This document shows, in pieces, positions 1 to 5,252 of a stretch of 5,252 nt of DNA. Position numbers and translations under genes: made by a program. The notes beneath the pieces are model-generated. The model made no database searches. It saw only the letters and a program-made list of their open reading frames with translations, and was not told the DNA's origin. The stretch covers positions 13,992-19,243 of the forward strand of contig MHER01000153.1 in NCBI GenBank assembly GCA_001805205.1. Direction: 5' to 3'. This stretch comes from Nitrospirae bacterium RIFCSPLOW2_12_42_9 (GTDB lineage Bacteria; Nitrospirota; 9FT-COMBO-42-15; HDB-SIOI813). Positions within the stretch are counted from its first letter, which is position 1, and each line of letters starts with the position of its first letter.

Positions 1-597
1 AAATATATAAGACAGACCGGCGGACGTGGTCAGTATGGACATGTCTGGATTGAGGTTGAACCAAAGGCGCCAGGGGAAGGTTTTGAGTTTGAGAATGATA
101 TTGTAGGCGGATCAATTCCGCGTGAATATATACCTGCTGTTGAAAAGGGGATAAAAGAGGCTTTGGATAGTGGTGTGTTGGCCGGATATCCTGTGGTAGA
201 TGTGAAGGTCAGGCTTTTTGATGGTTCTTACCACGATGTAGATTCTTCGGAAATGGCATTTAAGATCGCCGGGTCAATGGCATTTAAAGATGGTGTAAAA
301 AGGGCAAACCCGATACTCCTTGAACCTATAATGGATCTTGAGGTAATTGTTCCTGAAGAGTATATGGGTGATGTTATCGGCGATATCAATTCGAAGAGGG
401 GAAAGATACTTGGTGTGAGACCGAGGTCCGGTGCCCAGGTTATTACTGCTGAGGTCCCCCTGTCAGAGATGTTTGGTTATGCTACGGACCTGAGGTCTCT
501 TACTCAGGGCAGGGCACTTTTTACAATGCAATTTGCAAGGTATGAGGAAGCCCCGAGGAATATCGCTGAACAGATAGTGGCAAAAGTTAAAGGGTAG
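1..597 (+). CDS. fusA: Elongation factor G, C-terminal part (5' end outside window)
   Basis: EF-G is the cytosolic GTPase that drives tRNA-mRNA translocation and, with RRF, ribosome recycling. The reading frame is open from base 1, so the gene enters from the left; 198 residues are present and end at a TAG. The fragment begins in domain IV with the family motif GGRGQYGHV (residues 7-15). It carries the domain IV tip signature [11 protein letters not shown], whose His is fragment residue 78 and corresponds to His583 of E. coli EF-G. Domain V follows, with [22 protein letters not shown] around residues 112-133 (motif shown in part only as [11 protein letters not shown]). The 120 residues after that His match the E. 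coli protein (121), so the C-terminus is full length and about 500 N-terminal residues, including the GTPase domain, are missing. It lies 21 bases upstream of tuf, as in typical str operons. The sequence looks like canonical FusA rather than a divergent paralogue or a TetM-type protein. An in-frame TTG at 163 is internal, not the start. Confidence 0.97.
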   Translation, partial: KYIRQTGGRGQYGHVWIEVEPKAPGEGFEFENDIVGGSIPREYIPAVEKGIKEALDSGVLAGYPVVDVKVRLFDGSYHDVDSSEMAFKIAGSMAFKDGVKRANPILLEPIMDLEVIVPEEYMGDVIGDINSKRGKILGVRPRSGAQVITAEVPLSEMFGYATDLRSLTQGRALFTMQFARYEEAPRNIAEQIVAKVKG

Positions 598-618
598 GTA
601 ACAAGGAGGGTAAGTACA

Positions 619-1818
619 ATGGCGAAGGCAAAGTTTGAGAGGAAGAAGCCGCACGTTAATATAGGAACGATAGGGCATGTGGATCATGGTAAGACGACAT
701 TGACTGCGGCGATTACGATGTTATTGGCCAAGCAGGGATTAGCGGAATATATTCCGTATGATCAGATAGACAAGGCGCCGGAGGAGAAGGAGCGCGGGAT
801 AACGATAAGCATATCGCATGTGGAGTATCAGACAACGGCCCGTCATTATGCGCATGTAGATTGTCCCGGTCATGCTGATTATGTAAAGAACATGATAACG
901 GGTGCTGCGCAGATGGATGGTGCGATACTTGTGGTTAGTGCAGCGGATGGTCCTATGCCTCAGACGAGGGAGCATATACTTTTGGCACGTCAGGTTGGGG
1001 TGCCGTATATAGTGGTATTTTTGAACAAGGTTGACATGGTGGATGACAAGGAGTTATTGGATTTGGTAGAGCTTGAGGTGAGGGAGTTATTGAGCAAGTA
1101 TAGTTTTCCCGGTGATGAGATACCTGTGGTAGTGGGTAGTGCATTACAGGCTGTTGAGTGCGGATGCGGGAAGGATGATTGTCCCAAGTGCGGGCCTATA
1201 TTGAAGTTGATGAAGGCAGTGGATGAATATATACCGATGCCGAAGCGTGACATAGACAAGCCGTTTATGATGGCGATAGAGGATGTATTCAGCATATCCG
1301 GCAGGGGTACGGTAGTGACGGGCCGGGTTGAGAGGGGTGTAGTCCGGGTAGGAGAGGAGATAGAGATAGTTGGTATAAAGGCTACGCAGAAGACAGTGGT
1401 TACGGGAGTAGAGATGTTCAGGAAGGTATTGGATGAGGGTCAGGCGGGTGACAACATAGGGGTATTGCTGCGTGGTACGAAGAAGGAGGAGGTTGAGCGC
1501 GGGATGGTATTGGCTAAGGCCGGGAGTATAACACCGCACACGAAGTTTAAGGCTGAGGTATATGTATTGACTAAGGAGGAGGGCGGGAGGCACACGCCGT
1601 TTTTCAATGGATACCGGCCGCAGTTTTATTTCAGGACAACGGATGTTACAGGGGTGAGCAAGCTGCCTGAGGGTGTAGAGATGGTGATGCCCGGGGATAA
1701 TGTTACGATGGAGGCGGATTTGATAACCCCGATAGCGATGGAAGAGGGATTGAGGTTTGCAGTGAGGGAAGGTGGTAGGACAGTAGGGGCCGGAGTTGTA
1801 AGTAAGATTATAGAATAG
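619..1818 (+). CDS. tuf: Elongation factor Tu
   Basis: EF-Tu carries aminoacyl-tRNA to the ribosomal A site as a GTP complex. The 399-residue protein has all G-domain motifs: GHVDHGKT (19-26), switch I RGITI (59-63), DCPGH (81-85, with catalytic His85), NKVD (136-139) and SAL (174-176). The domain 2 signature [13 protein letters not shown] is at 228-240, and domain 3 includes GGRHTPF and [15 protein letters not shown]. The ATG is preceded by AGGAGG at 604-609, nine bases away, and the N-terminus [20 protein letters not shown] fits the family exactly. It is five residues longer than E. coli EF-Tu, and the whole difference lies just after SAL, where four cysteines (181, 183, 188, 191) form a CxC-x4-CxxC pattern. 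Codon use is unlike its neighbours: all 29 Lys codons are AAG, 24 of 27 Ile codons are ATA with no ATC, all Gln are CAG, and AGA is absent. A second tuf copy elsewhere in the genome is possible but cannot be seen here. Confidence 0.99.
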   Translation: MAKAKFERKKPHVNIGTIGHVDHGKTTLTAAITMLLAKQGLAEYIPYDQIDKAPEEKERGITISISHVEYQTTARHYAHVDCPGHADYVKNMITGAAQMDGAILVVSAADGPMPQTREHILLARQVGVPYIVVFLNKVDMVDDKELLDLVELEVRELLSKYSFPGDEIPVVVGSALQAVECGCGKDDCPKCGPILKLMKAVDEYIPMPKRDIDKPFMMAIEDVFSISGRGTVVTGRVERGVVRVGEEIEIVGIKATQKTVVTGVEMFRKVLDEGQAGDNIGVLLRGTKKEEVERGMVLAKAGSITPHTKFKAEVYVLTKEEGGRHTPFFNGYRPQFYFRTTDVTGVSKLPEGVEMVMPGDNVTMEADLITPIAMEEGLRFAVREGGRTVGAGVVSKIIE

Positions 1819-1847
1819 GCAGCAGGCAGCAGGTTAGTGACCGCTGC
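1819..1847 (+). repeat. Tandem 7-mer and bulged stem-loop in the tuf-rpsJ gap
   Basis: Directly after the tuf stop codon the 7-mer GCAGCAG occurs twice in tandem (1819-1825 and 1826-1832). The second copy opens a stem-loop: GCAGC at 1826-1830 pairs with GCTGC at 1843-1847, then, after a bulged A at 1831, GGT at 1832-1834 pairs with ACC at 1840-1842, leaving a short loop. The first copy offers the same GCAGC, so two alternative pairings are possible. What follows is A-rich (ATAATAAAA), not a T-run, so this is not a typical intrinsic terminator. It marks the str/S10 boundary and could be an RNA processing or stability element, or chance. Confidence 0.4.
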
Positions 1848-1855
1848 ATAATAAA

Positions 1856-1863
1856 AGGTGGAG
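1856..1863 (+). promoter_or_regulatory. Ribosome binding site of rpsJ
   Basis: AGGTGGAG is a near-consensus Shine-Dalgarno sequence ending eight bases before the ATG at 1872 and fourteen before the in-frame ATG at 1878. The spacing favours 1872 as the start, giving an N-terminus of [10 protein letters not shown]. Confidence 0.7.
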
Positions 1864-1871
1864 AAATAAAA

Positions 1872-2183
1872 ATGGCAATGGGACAGAAAATAAGGATCAG
1901 ATTGAAGGGTTATGATTATAAATTACTCGATCAATCTGCTGCTGAAATAGTAGTGACCGCAAAACGGACAGGTGCGAGGGTTTCCGGTCCTATTCCGCTT
2001 CCTACTGTTATAAATAAATTTACTGTACTAAGGTCGCCGCATGTTGATAAGAAATCGAGGGAGCAGTTTGAAATAAGAACTCATAAAAGATTAATAGATA
2101 TATACGAACCAACCCCTGAGACTGCTGATGCCCTGATGAAACTGGATATCTCAGCAGGGGTAGATGTGGAAATTAAATTATAA
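1872..2183 (+). CDS. rpsJ: 30S ribosomal protein S10 (NusE)
   Basis: S10 is a component of the 30S head and, as NusE, joins NusB and NusG in transcription antitermination and transcription-translation coupling. At 103 residues it equals the E. coli length. Diagnostic stretches are [19 protein letters not shown] (5-23), SGPIPLPT (38-45) in the stretch leading to the extended loop, and [17 protein letters not shown] (57-73), the long loop that reaches into the ribosome and precedes the last strand. The start at 1872 is chosen because AGGTGGAG lies eight bases upstream; a start at 1878 would remove two residues and give a poorer spacing. This is the first gene of the S10 operon. The 53 bases separating it from tuf leave no room for a long leader of the E. 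coli kind in which L4 regulates the operon, so it is probably read through from fusA-tuf, although an internal promoter cannot be excluded. Confidence 0.98.
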   Translation: MAMGQKIRIRLKGYDYKLLDQSAAEIVVTAKRTGARVSGPIPLPTVINKFTVLRSPHVDKKSREQFEIRTHKRLIDIYEPTPETADALMKLDISAGVDVEIKL

Positions 2184-2185
2184 AA

Positions 2186-2815
2186 ATGATAAACGGATTA
2201 TTAGGTAAAAAAATAGGAATGACACAGATATTCGCAGCAGACGGCACAGTTTTACCGGTGACTGTGGTTGAGGCCGGACCATGCCGTGTTATTACAAAGA
2301 AGATTGTTGAGAAAGACGGATACAAGGCAATACAGGTCTCTTTTAAAGAAACAAAAGATAAGGCATTGACAAAACCTGAGCTCGGCCATCTCAAGAAAAA
2401 TGGCGCACCACCTGCCAGGTACCTTGCAGAATTCAGCGAGACTGATTCATCCATAACAGTTGGCCAGGAGATAACCGTGGAGATATTCAAAGAAGGTGAT
2501 CTGGTGGATGTGTCAGGTTTGACAAAGGGTAAAGGGTTTCAGGGTGTGATTAAGAGGCATAAATTTGCAGGCGGTCCGGCAACCCATGGGTCTATGTTTC
2601 ACCGGGCACCAGGCTCAATCGGAAGCAGCGCTTATCCATCGAGGGTAAGAAAAAATAAAAGAATGCCAGGGCACATGGGTAATAAAAGAAGGACTGTACA
2701 GAACCTTGAGATTGTTGGTGTAAGGAGGGAGGATAACCTCCTGCTTATCAGGGGTGCTGTGCCAGGGAGCAAGGGGACATTGGTGATTGTTAAAAAGGCT
2801 GTTAAAGGAGCATAA
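2186..2815 (+). CDS. rplC: 50S ribosomal protein L3
   Basis: L3 is an early 50S assembly protein that binds near the 3' end of 23S rRNA and extends a loop toward the peptidyl-transferase centre. The 209 residues match the bacterial family length. The N-terminus [16 protein letters not shown] is typical. The central extension shows KGKGFQG (114-120), GGPATHG (129-135), HRAPGSIG (139-146) and RMPGHMGN (159-166), and the C-terminus is [13 protein letters not shown]. The position equivalent to E. coli Gln150, the glutamine methylated by PrmB, is Gly130 here, so that modification is not expected. The ATG is only two bases after the rpsJ stop, and no purine-rich Shine-Dalgarno sequence lies at a usable distance; nearby sequence is AT-rich. 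Ribosomes finishing rpsJ therefore probably re-initiate here. A 54-base gap with a hairpin follows before rplD. Confidence 0.98.
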   Translation: MINGLLGKKIGMTQIFAADGTVLPVTVVEAGPCRVITKKIVEKDGYKAIQVSFKETKDKALTKPELGHLKKNGAPPARYLAEFSETDSSITVGQEITVEIFKEGDLVDVSGLTKGKGFQGVIKRHKFAGGPATHGSMFHRAPGSIGSSAYPSRVRKNKRMPGHMGNKRRTVQNLEIVGVRREDNLLLIRGAVPGSKGTLVIVKKAVKGA

Positions 2816-2831
2816 GTATATTATTTAATAG

Positions 2832-2850
2832 GTCAGGCAGAATGCCTGAC
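2832..2850 (+). promoter_or_regulatory. Perfect hairpin between rplC and rplD
   Basis: GTCAGGCA at 2832-2839 and TGCCTGAC at 2843-2850 are exact reverse complements, forming an 8-bp stem with a GAA triloop (or 7 bp with a five-base loop). It lies in the only long gap inside this part of the S10 operon, is flanked by AT-rich sequence, and is followed by ATTTCATTTA and then the rplD Shine-Dalgarno sequence ten bases downstream. The downstream T content is too broken for a strong intrinsic terminator. It could be an attenuator, a processing site or a translational control element for rplD. The structure is seen; the role is inference. Confidence 0.5.
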
Positions 2851-2869
2851 ATTTCATTTAGGAGAAGGG

Positions 2870-3493
2870 ATGTTAGAGGTAAGCGTAGTAGATATTAATA
2901 AGAAGAAGGTTGGCAGTGTACAGCTTGATGACAGGATATTCGGCCAATCTGTGAACATGCCATTACTTCATGAGGCAGTAGTGATGCAGCTTAACAATCA
3001 GAGGCAAGGTACACACAGTACCAAAACAAAGGGCTTTGTCAGAGGTGGAGGAAAGAAACCGTACAAGCAGAAAGGCACAGGGAGGGCAAGGGCTGGTTCT
3101 ATAAGATCCCCATTATGGAGAGGGGGGGGAACCATATTTGGTCCGCTTCCGAGGGATTATTCCTACAGGATGCCCAGAAAAAAGATGAGACTGGCCTTGT
3201 ATTCTGCTTTATCATCAAAGATTGAAGATAACTCGCTTATTATAGTAGACTCATTGGATGGTAAAAACGGAAAGACCAGAGAGGCCTTGTCATTACTGAA
3301 AAATCTGAATGCATTGGATAGTACACTCATAGTATGTGATGACAAAAATAATCTTATCTACAGAGGTGTTAAAAACTTGCAAAATATTTCAATTATCGAT
3401 GTCAGCCATGTTAATGTGTATGACCTTTTAAGATACAGGAATTTAATTATCAGCAAAGAGGATATAAATAAATTAATGGAGGTACTCTCATGA
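2870..3493 (+). CDS. rplD: 50S ribosomal protein L4
   Basis: L4 binds 23S rRNA domain I and sends a loop into the peptide exit tunnel at the constriction shared with L22; in enterobacteria it also represses its own operon. The protein has 207 residues, the usual size. The tunnel loop is plain: GKKPYKQKGTGRARAGS (61-77), followed by PLWRGGGTIFGP (81-92), the equivalent of the region mutated in macrolide resistance. The globular C-terminal part contains LIIVDSL and the ending [16 protein letters not shown] at 2860-2864 sits five bases before the ATG. The gene overlaps rplW by four bases (ATGA at 3490-3493), implying coupled translation. A run of eight G at 3122-3129 encodes part of WRGGG; the frame through it is intact. 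Confidence 0.98.
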   Translation: MLEVSVVDINKKKVGSVQLDDRIFGQSVNMPLLHEAVVMQLNNQRQGTHSTKTKGFVRGGGKKPYKQKGTGRARAGSIRSPLWRGGGTIFGPLPRDYSYRMPRKKMRLALYSALSSKIEDNSLIIVDSLDGKNGKTREALSLLKNLNALDSTLIVCDDKNNLIYRGVKNLQNISIIDVSHVNVYDLLRYRNLIISKEDINKLMEVLS

Positions 3494-3780
3494 AGATTGA
3501 TATCCATGATATTATTCTCCAGCCTCTTATTACTGAAAGGAGTACTGATCTCCGTGAAAGTATGAATAAGGTCGTGTTTATAGTGAATCCTCATGCGAAC
3601 AAGCATCAGATAAAGCACGCAGTGGAAGAGACACTGAAAGTGAAGGTTGTTAAGGTGAATATAATTAATGTTGAAGGTAAGAAAACGAGAATGGGTAAAT
3701 TCGAAGGGAAGAAATCAAACAGGAAAAAGGCGGTTGTTACACTGAAACAGGGTGAAAAATTAGGGATATTTGAGGGTTAA
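3490..3780 (+). CDS. rplW: 50S ribosomal protein L23
   Basis: L23 lies at the exit of the polypeptide tunnel and is the docking site for trigger factor and the signal recognition particle. The 96 residues show the family pattern: a short N-terminal helix ending in PLITERS (12-18), then [18 protein letters not shown] (29-46), [13 protein letters not shown], and the basic loop [19 protein letters not shown] (63-81), which contacts rRNA. Glu16 in the TERS motif occupies the place of E. coli Glu18, the residue important for trigger factor binding. The ATG overlaps the rplD stop as ATGA. GGAGGT at 3478-3483, six bases upstream, is a strong Shine-Dalgarno sequence located inside the rplD coding region. 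Length and fold are ordinary for a bacterial L23. Confidence 0.97.
   Translation: MKIDIHDIILQPLITERSTDLRESMNKVVFIVNPHANKHQIKHAVEETLKVKVVKVNIINVEGKKTRMGKFEGKKSNRKKAVVTLKQGEKLGIFEG
3772..3777 (+). promoter_or_regulatory. Ribosome binding site of rplB inside the last codons of rplW
   Basis: GAGGGT, formed by the last two sense codons of rplW (Glu-Gly), lies eight bases before the rplB ATG at 3786. Because the site is covered by ribosomes terminating on rplW, the two genes are probably translationally coupled. Confidence 0.5.
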
Positions 3781-3785
3781 TATTT

Positions 3786-4607
3786 ATGGGATTAAAAGGT
3801 TACAATCCAACGTCTCCGGGTGTAAGAGGTAAGACAACCCTTACATTTGATGAAATCACAAAGTCAAAACCTGAGAAATCACTCGTAGTAGATAAGAGAA
3901 GTTCAGGCGGTAGAAATAATAATGGTCATATTACAGCCGATCACAGGGGTGGAGGACACAGACAACTATACAGGATAATAGATTTCAGACGTGATAAGAA
4001 AGGTATTCCTTCAAAGGTGGCATCTATCGAGTATGACCCGAACAGGACAGCAAGAATAGCCCTGCTGCATTATCTTGATGGGGAGAAGAGATATATAATT
4101 GCTCCGGAAGGTTTGAGGGTTGGGGATATATTGAATTCTGGGCCTGATAGCGAGATTAAGGCAGGTAATGCACTTCCCATTTTAAATATTCCATTAGGCA
4201 CTATGATACATAACATAGAGTTACGACCGGGAAGAGGGGGTAAATTGGCTCGAAGTGCAGGTTGTGCTGCGCAGCTTATGGCAAAAGAAGGTGAATATGC
4301 AACAATCCGCATGGGTTCCGGAGAGGTCAGGCTGGTTCACATAAATTGTATGGCTACGATAGGACAGGTTGGCAATTTAGACCATATAAATGTGTCTATT
4401 GGTAAGGCAGGCAAGCAGCGGTGGCTCGGTAAAAGACCTCATGTAAGAGGTGTTGCAATGAATCCTGTAGATCATCCATTAGGCGGCGGTGAAGGTAAAA
4501 CCTCAGGCGGAAGACACCCATGTACACCATGGGGGAAACCAACCAAGGGATATAAGACAAGAAGGAACAAGTCCACTAACAGATTTATTGTTAAACGGAG
4601 GAAATAA
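3786..4607 (+). CDS. rplB: 50S ribosomal protein L2
   Basis: L2 is among the largest and most conserved 50S proteins, needed for subunit association, tRNA binding and peptidyl transfer. The 273 residues equal the E. coli length. Landmarks in order are [10 protein letters not shown] (6-15), [11 protein letters not shown] (40-50), [17 protein letters not shown] (55-71), [12 protein letters not shown] (82-93), the SH3-like core with [17 protein letters not shown] (156-172), and the C-terminal loop [15 protein letters not shown] (223-237), followed by HPCTPWG and the basic tail. His230 corresponds to E. coli His229, implicated in peptidyl transfer, and is retained. Two residues later the His common in DHPHGGG is Leu232. 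The ATG is five bases after the rplW stop, with its ribosome binding site inside rplW. Lys codons are mixed (12 AAG, 11 AAA), unlike tuf. Confidence 0.99.
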   Translation: MGLKGYNPTSPGVRGKTTLTFDEITKSKPEKSLVVDKRSSGGRNNNGHITADHRGGGHRQLYRIIDFRRDKKGIPSKVASIEYDPNRTARIALLHYLDGEKRYIIAPEGLRVGDILNSGPDSEIKAGNALPILNIPLGTMIHNIELRPGRGGKLARSAGCAAQLMAKEGEYATIRMGSGEVRLVHINCMATIGQVGNLDHINVSIGKAGKQRWLGKRPHVRGVAMNPVDHPLGGGEGKTSGGRHPCTPWGKPTKGYKTRRNKSTNRFIVKRRK

Positions 4608-4612
4608 GCCAA

Positions 4613-4900
4613 ATGGCTCGATCCATTAAAAAGGGACCGTTTATAGATGCACATCTTTTGAAAAAGATTGATGCTATGAACAACAGCGGGGAGAAAAAGA
4701 TAATCAAGACATGGTCCAGACGTTCAACCATTATCCCTGAAATGATCGGACATACTATAGCAGTACACAATGGAAAGAAATTTATACCGGTTTATATTTC
4801 AGAGAATATGATTGGACACAAGCTCGGAGAGTTTTCTCCGACCCGTACTTTTAAGGCACACTCCGGAGTAAAATCAGAAAAGGCAACAGCTTTAAAATAA
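4613..4900 (+). CDS. rpsS: 30S ribosomal protein S19
   Basis: S19 sits on the 30S head with S13, near the A site and the intersubunit bridge to the large subunit. The 95 residues carry the signatures [19 protein letters not shown] (1-19), [23 protein letters not shown] (33-55, here in part [13 protein letters not shown]), and [22 protein letters not shown] (59-80, here in part [15 protein letters not shown]). The C-terminal tail is basic and flexible as usual, and the protein is a few residues longer than the E. coli one. GGAGG at 4597-4601, inside the end of rplB, lies eleven bases before the ATG, and only five bases separate the two genes. Nothing unusual is seen. Confidence 0.98.
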   Translation: MARSIKKGPFIDAHLLKKIDAMNNSGEKKIIKTWSRRSTIIPEMIGHTIAVHNGKKFIPVYISENMIGHKLGEFSPTRTFKAHSGVKSEKATALK

Positions 4901-4912
4901 AAGGTAAAATAA

Positions 4913-5252
4913 ATGGAAGCGAAAGCTAAACTAAGTTATGCAAGGGTAGCACCAAGGAAGGCCAGGCGGGTTATTGATCTCGTACGTGGTAAAGAGGTTG
5001 GAGAGGCGCTGGCCATATTAAAGTTTATGCCTCAGCATGCCACTTTCATCATAGAAAAGGTTTTGAGGTCTGCAATAGCAAATGCAAAGCAGAAAAACAT
5101 AGGTGATATTGATGATCTTTCGATCTCAAAGGCATATGTAGACCAGGGACCGGCCTTAAAGCGGTTCAAGGCCGGACCAATGGGAAAGGCTATGCAAAGG
5201 AAGAAGTTTATGAGCCATATTACAATGGTTCTTACACCTAAAGCGAAAAGAT
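4913..5252 (+). CDS. rplV: 50S ribosomal protein L22 (3' end outside window)
   Basis: L22 contacts all domains of 23S rRNA and extends a beta-hairpin into the exit tunnel opposite L4. From the ATG at 4913 the frame is open to the window edge, giving 113 residues plus one base with no stop yet. Family features are SYARVAPRKARRVIDLVRGK (8-27), the helix RSAIANAKQKN (52-62), and the hairpin QGPALKRFKAGPMGKA (78-93) leading to SHITMVL (101-107). Because bacterial L22 is usually about 110-120 residues, only a few codons are probably missing. The start is supported by AAGG at 4901-4904, eight bases upstream, and by a family-like N-terminus; it is a weaker Shine-Dalgarno sequence than those of its neighbours. 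The gap from rpsS is 12 bases. The expected next gene beyond the edge is rpsC. Confidence 0.96.
   Translation, partial: MEAKAKLSYARVAPRKARRVIDLVRGKEVGEALAILKFMPQHATFIIEKVLRSAIANAKQKNIGDIDDLSISKAYVDQGPALKRFKAGPMGKAMQRKKFMSHITMVLTPKAKR

Noticed and set aside
739..1593. Several minus-strand open frames of 63-149 codons opposite tuf
   Set aside because: They lie antisense to a fully conserved tuf gene, have low-complexity, implausible translations, and are explained by the skewed codon composition of tuf, which leaves few stops on the other strand.
1847..1852. CATAAT as a possible -10 box for an rpsJ promoter
   Set aside because: One mismatch to TATAAT, but nothing resembling TTGACA lies 16-18 bases upstream, and the site overlaps the end of the stem-loop; AT-rich spacers give such matches by chance.
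2173..2490. Minus-strand open frame of 105 codons opposite rplC
   Set aside because: It is antisense to well-supported L3, has no recognisable motif and no convincing ribosome binding site.
2728..2741. GGAGG-ATAA-CCTCC stem-loop inside rplC
   Set aside because: It is short, encoded by conserved L3 codons (Arg-Glu-Asp-Asn-Leu region), and no start codon follows the Shine-Dalgarno-like half at a usable distance; probably coincidental.
2787..2824. TTGTTA and TATTAT as a promoter ahead of rplD
   Set aside because: The spacing between the boxes is 26 bases, far too long, and the -35 match is only 4 of 6.
1..5252. A hidden novel system, mobile element, CRISPR array or RNA gene in the window
   Set aside because: Nearly every base is accounted for by conserved translation genes in the standard order, and the only spacers are 54 bases or less. 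No long repeats, integrase-like frames or tRNA-like folds were seen.

Overview
This window is an ordinary, intact stretch of the bacterial translation super-operon, the str/S10 junction. It contains no mobile element, RNA gene, CRISPR array or candidate novel system. All genes are on the + strand in the usual order: the 3' end of fusA (EF-G), tuf (EF-Tu), rpsJ (S10), rplC (L3), rplD (L4), rplW (L23), rplB (L2), rpsS (S19), and rplV (L22), which runs off the right edge. There is no gene-free stretch longer than about 55 bases.

Layout: positions 1-1818 hold the end of the str operon (EF-G domains IV-V, then a complete EF-Tu). A 53-base gap with a duplicated 7-mer and a bulged stem-loop separates it from the S10 operon, which starts at 1872. 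Within the S10 operon the junctions are tight: 2 bases (rpsJ-rplC), a 4-base ATGA overlap (rplD-rplW), then 5, 5 and 12 bases. The exception is a 54-base gap between rplC and rplD that contains a perfect hairpin. Most genes have a recognisable Shine-Dalgarno sequence; rplC does not and is probably translated by coupling to rpsJ.

Functionally, EF-Tu delivers aminoacyl-tRNA, EF-G translocates, and the ribosomal proteins belong to the elongation machinery they act on. L2 sits near the peptidyl-transferase centre, L3 nearby, L4 and L22 line the exit tunnel, L23 is at the tunnel mouth, S10 is at the 30S head (also NusE), and S19 is at the head near the A site.

Organism: a bacterium with moderate GC content (mid-40s per cent, judged by eye) and Shine-Dalgarno-led translation. 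The str-S10 fusion and the protein sequences suit a Gram-negative, non-model lineage such as Nitrospirota, Desulfobacterota or a neighbour, but this is a weak inference. The points most worth a second look are in tuf: a four-cysteine CxC-x4-CxxC insertion in the EF-Tu G domain, and codon use sharply different from the flanking genes (every Lys is AAG, and 24 of 27 Ile are ATA).
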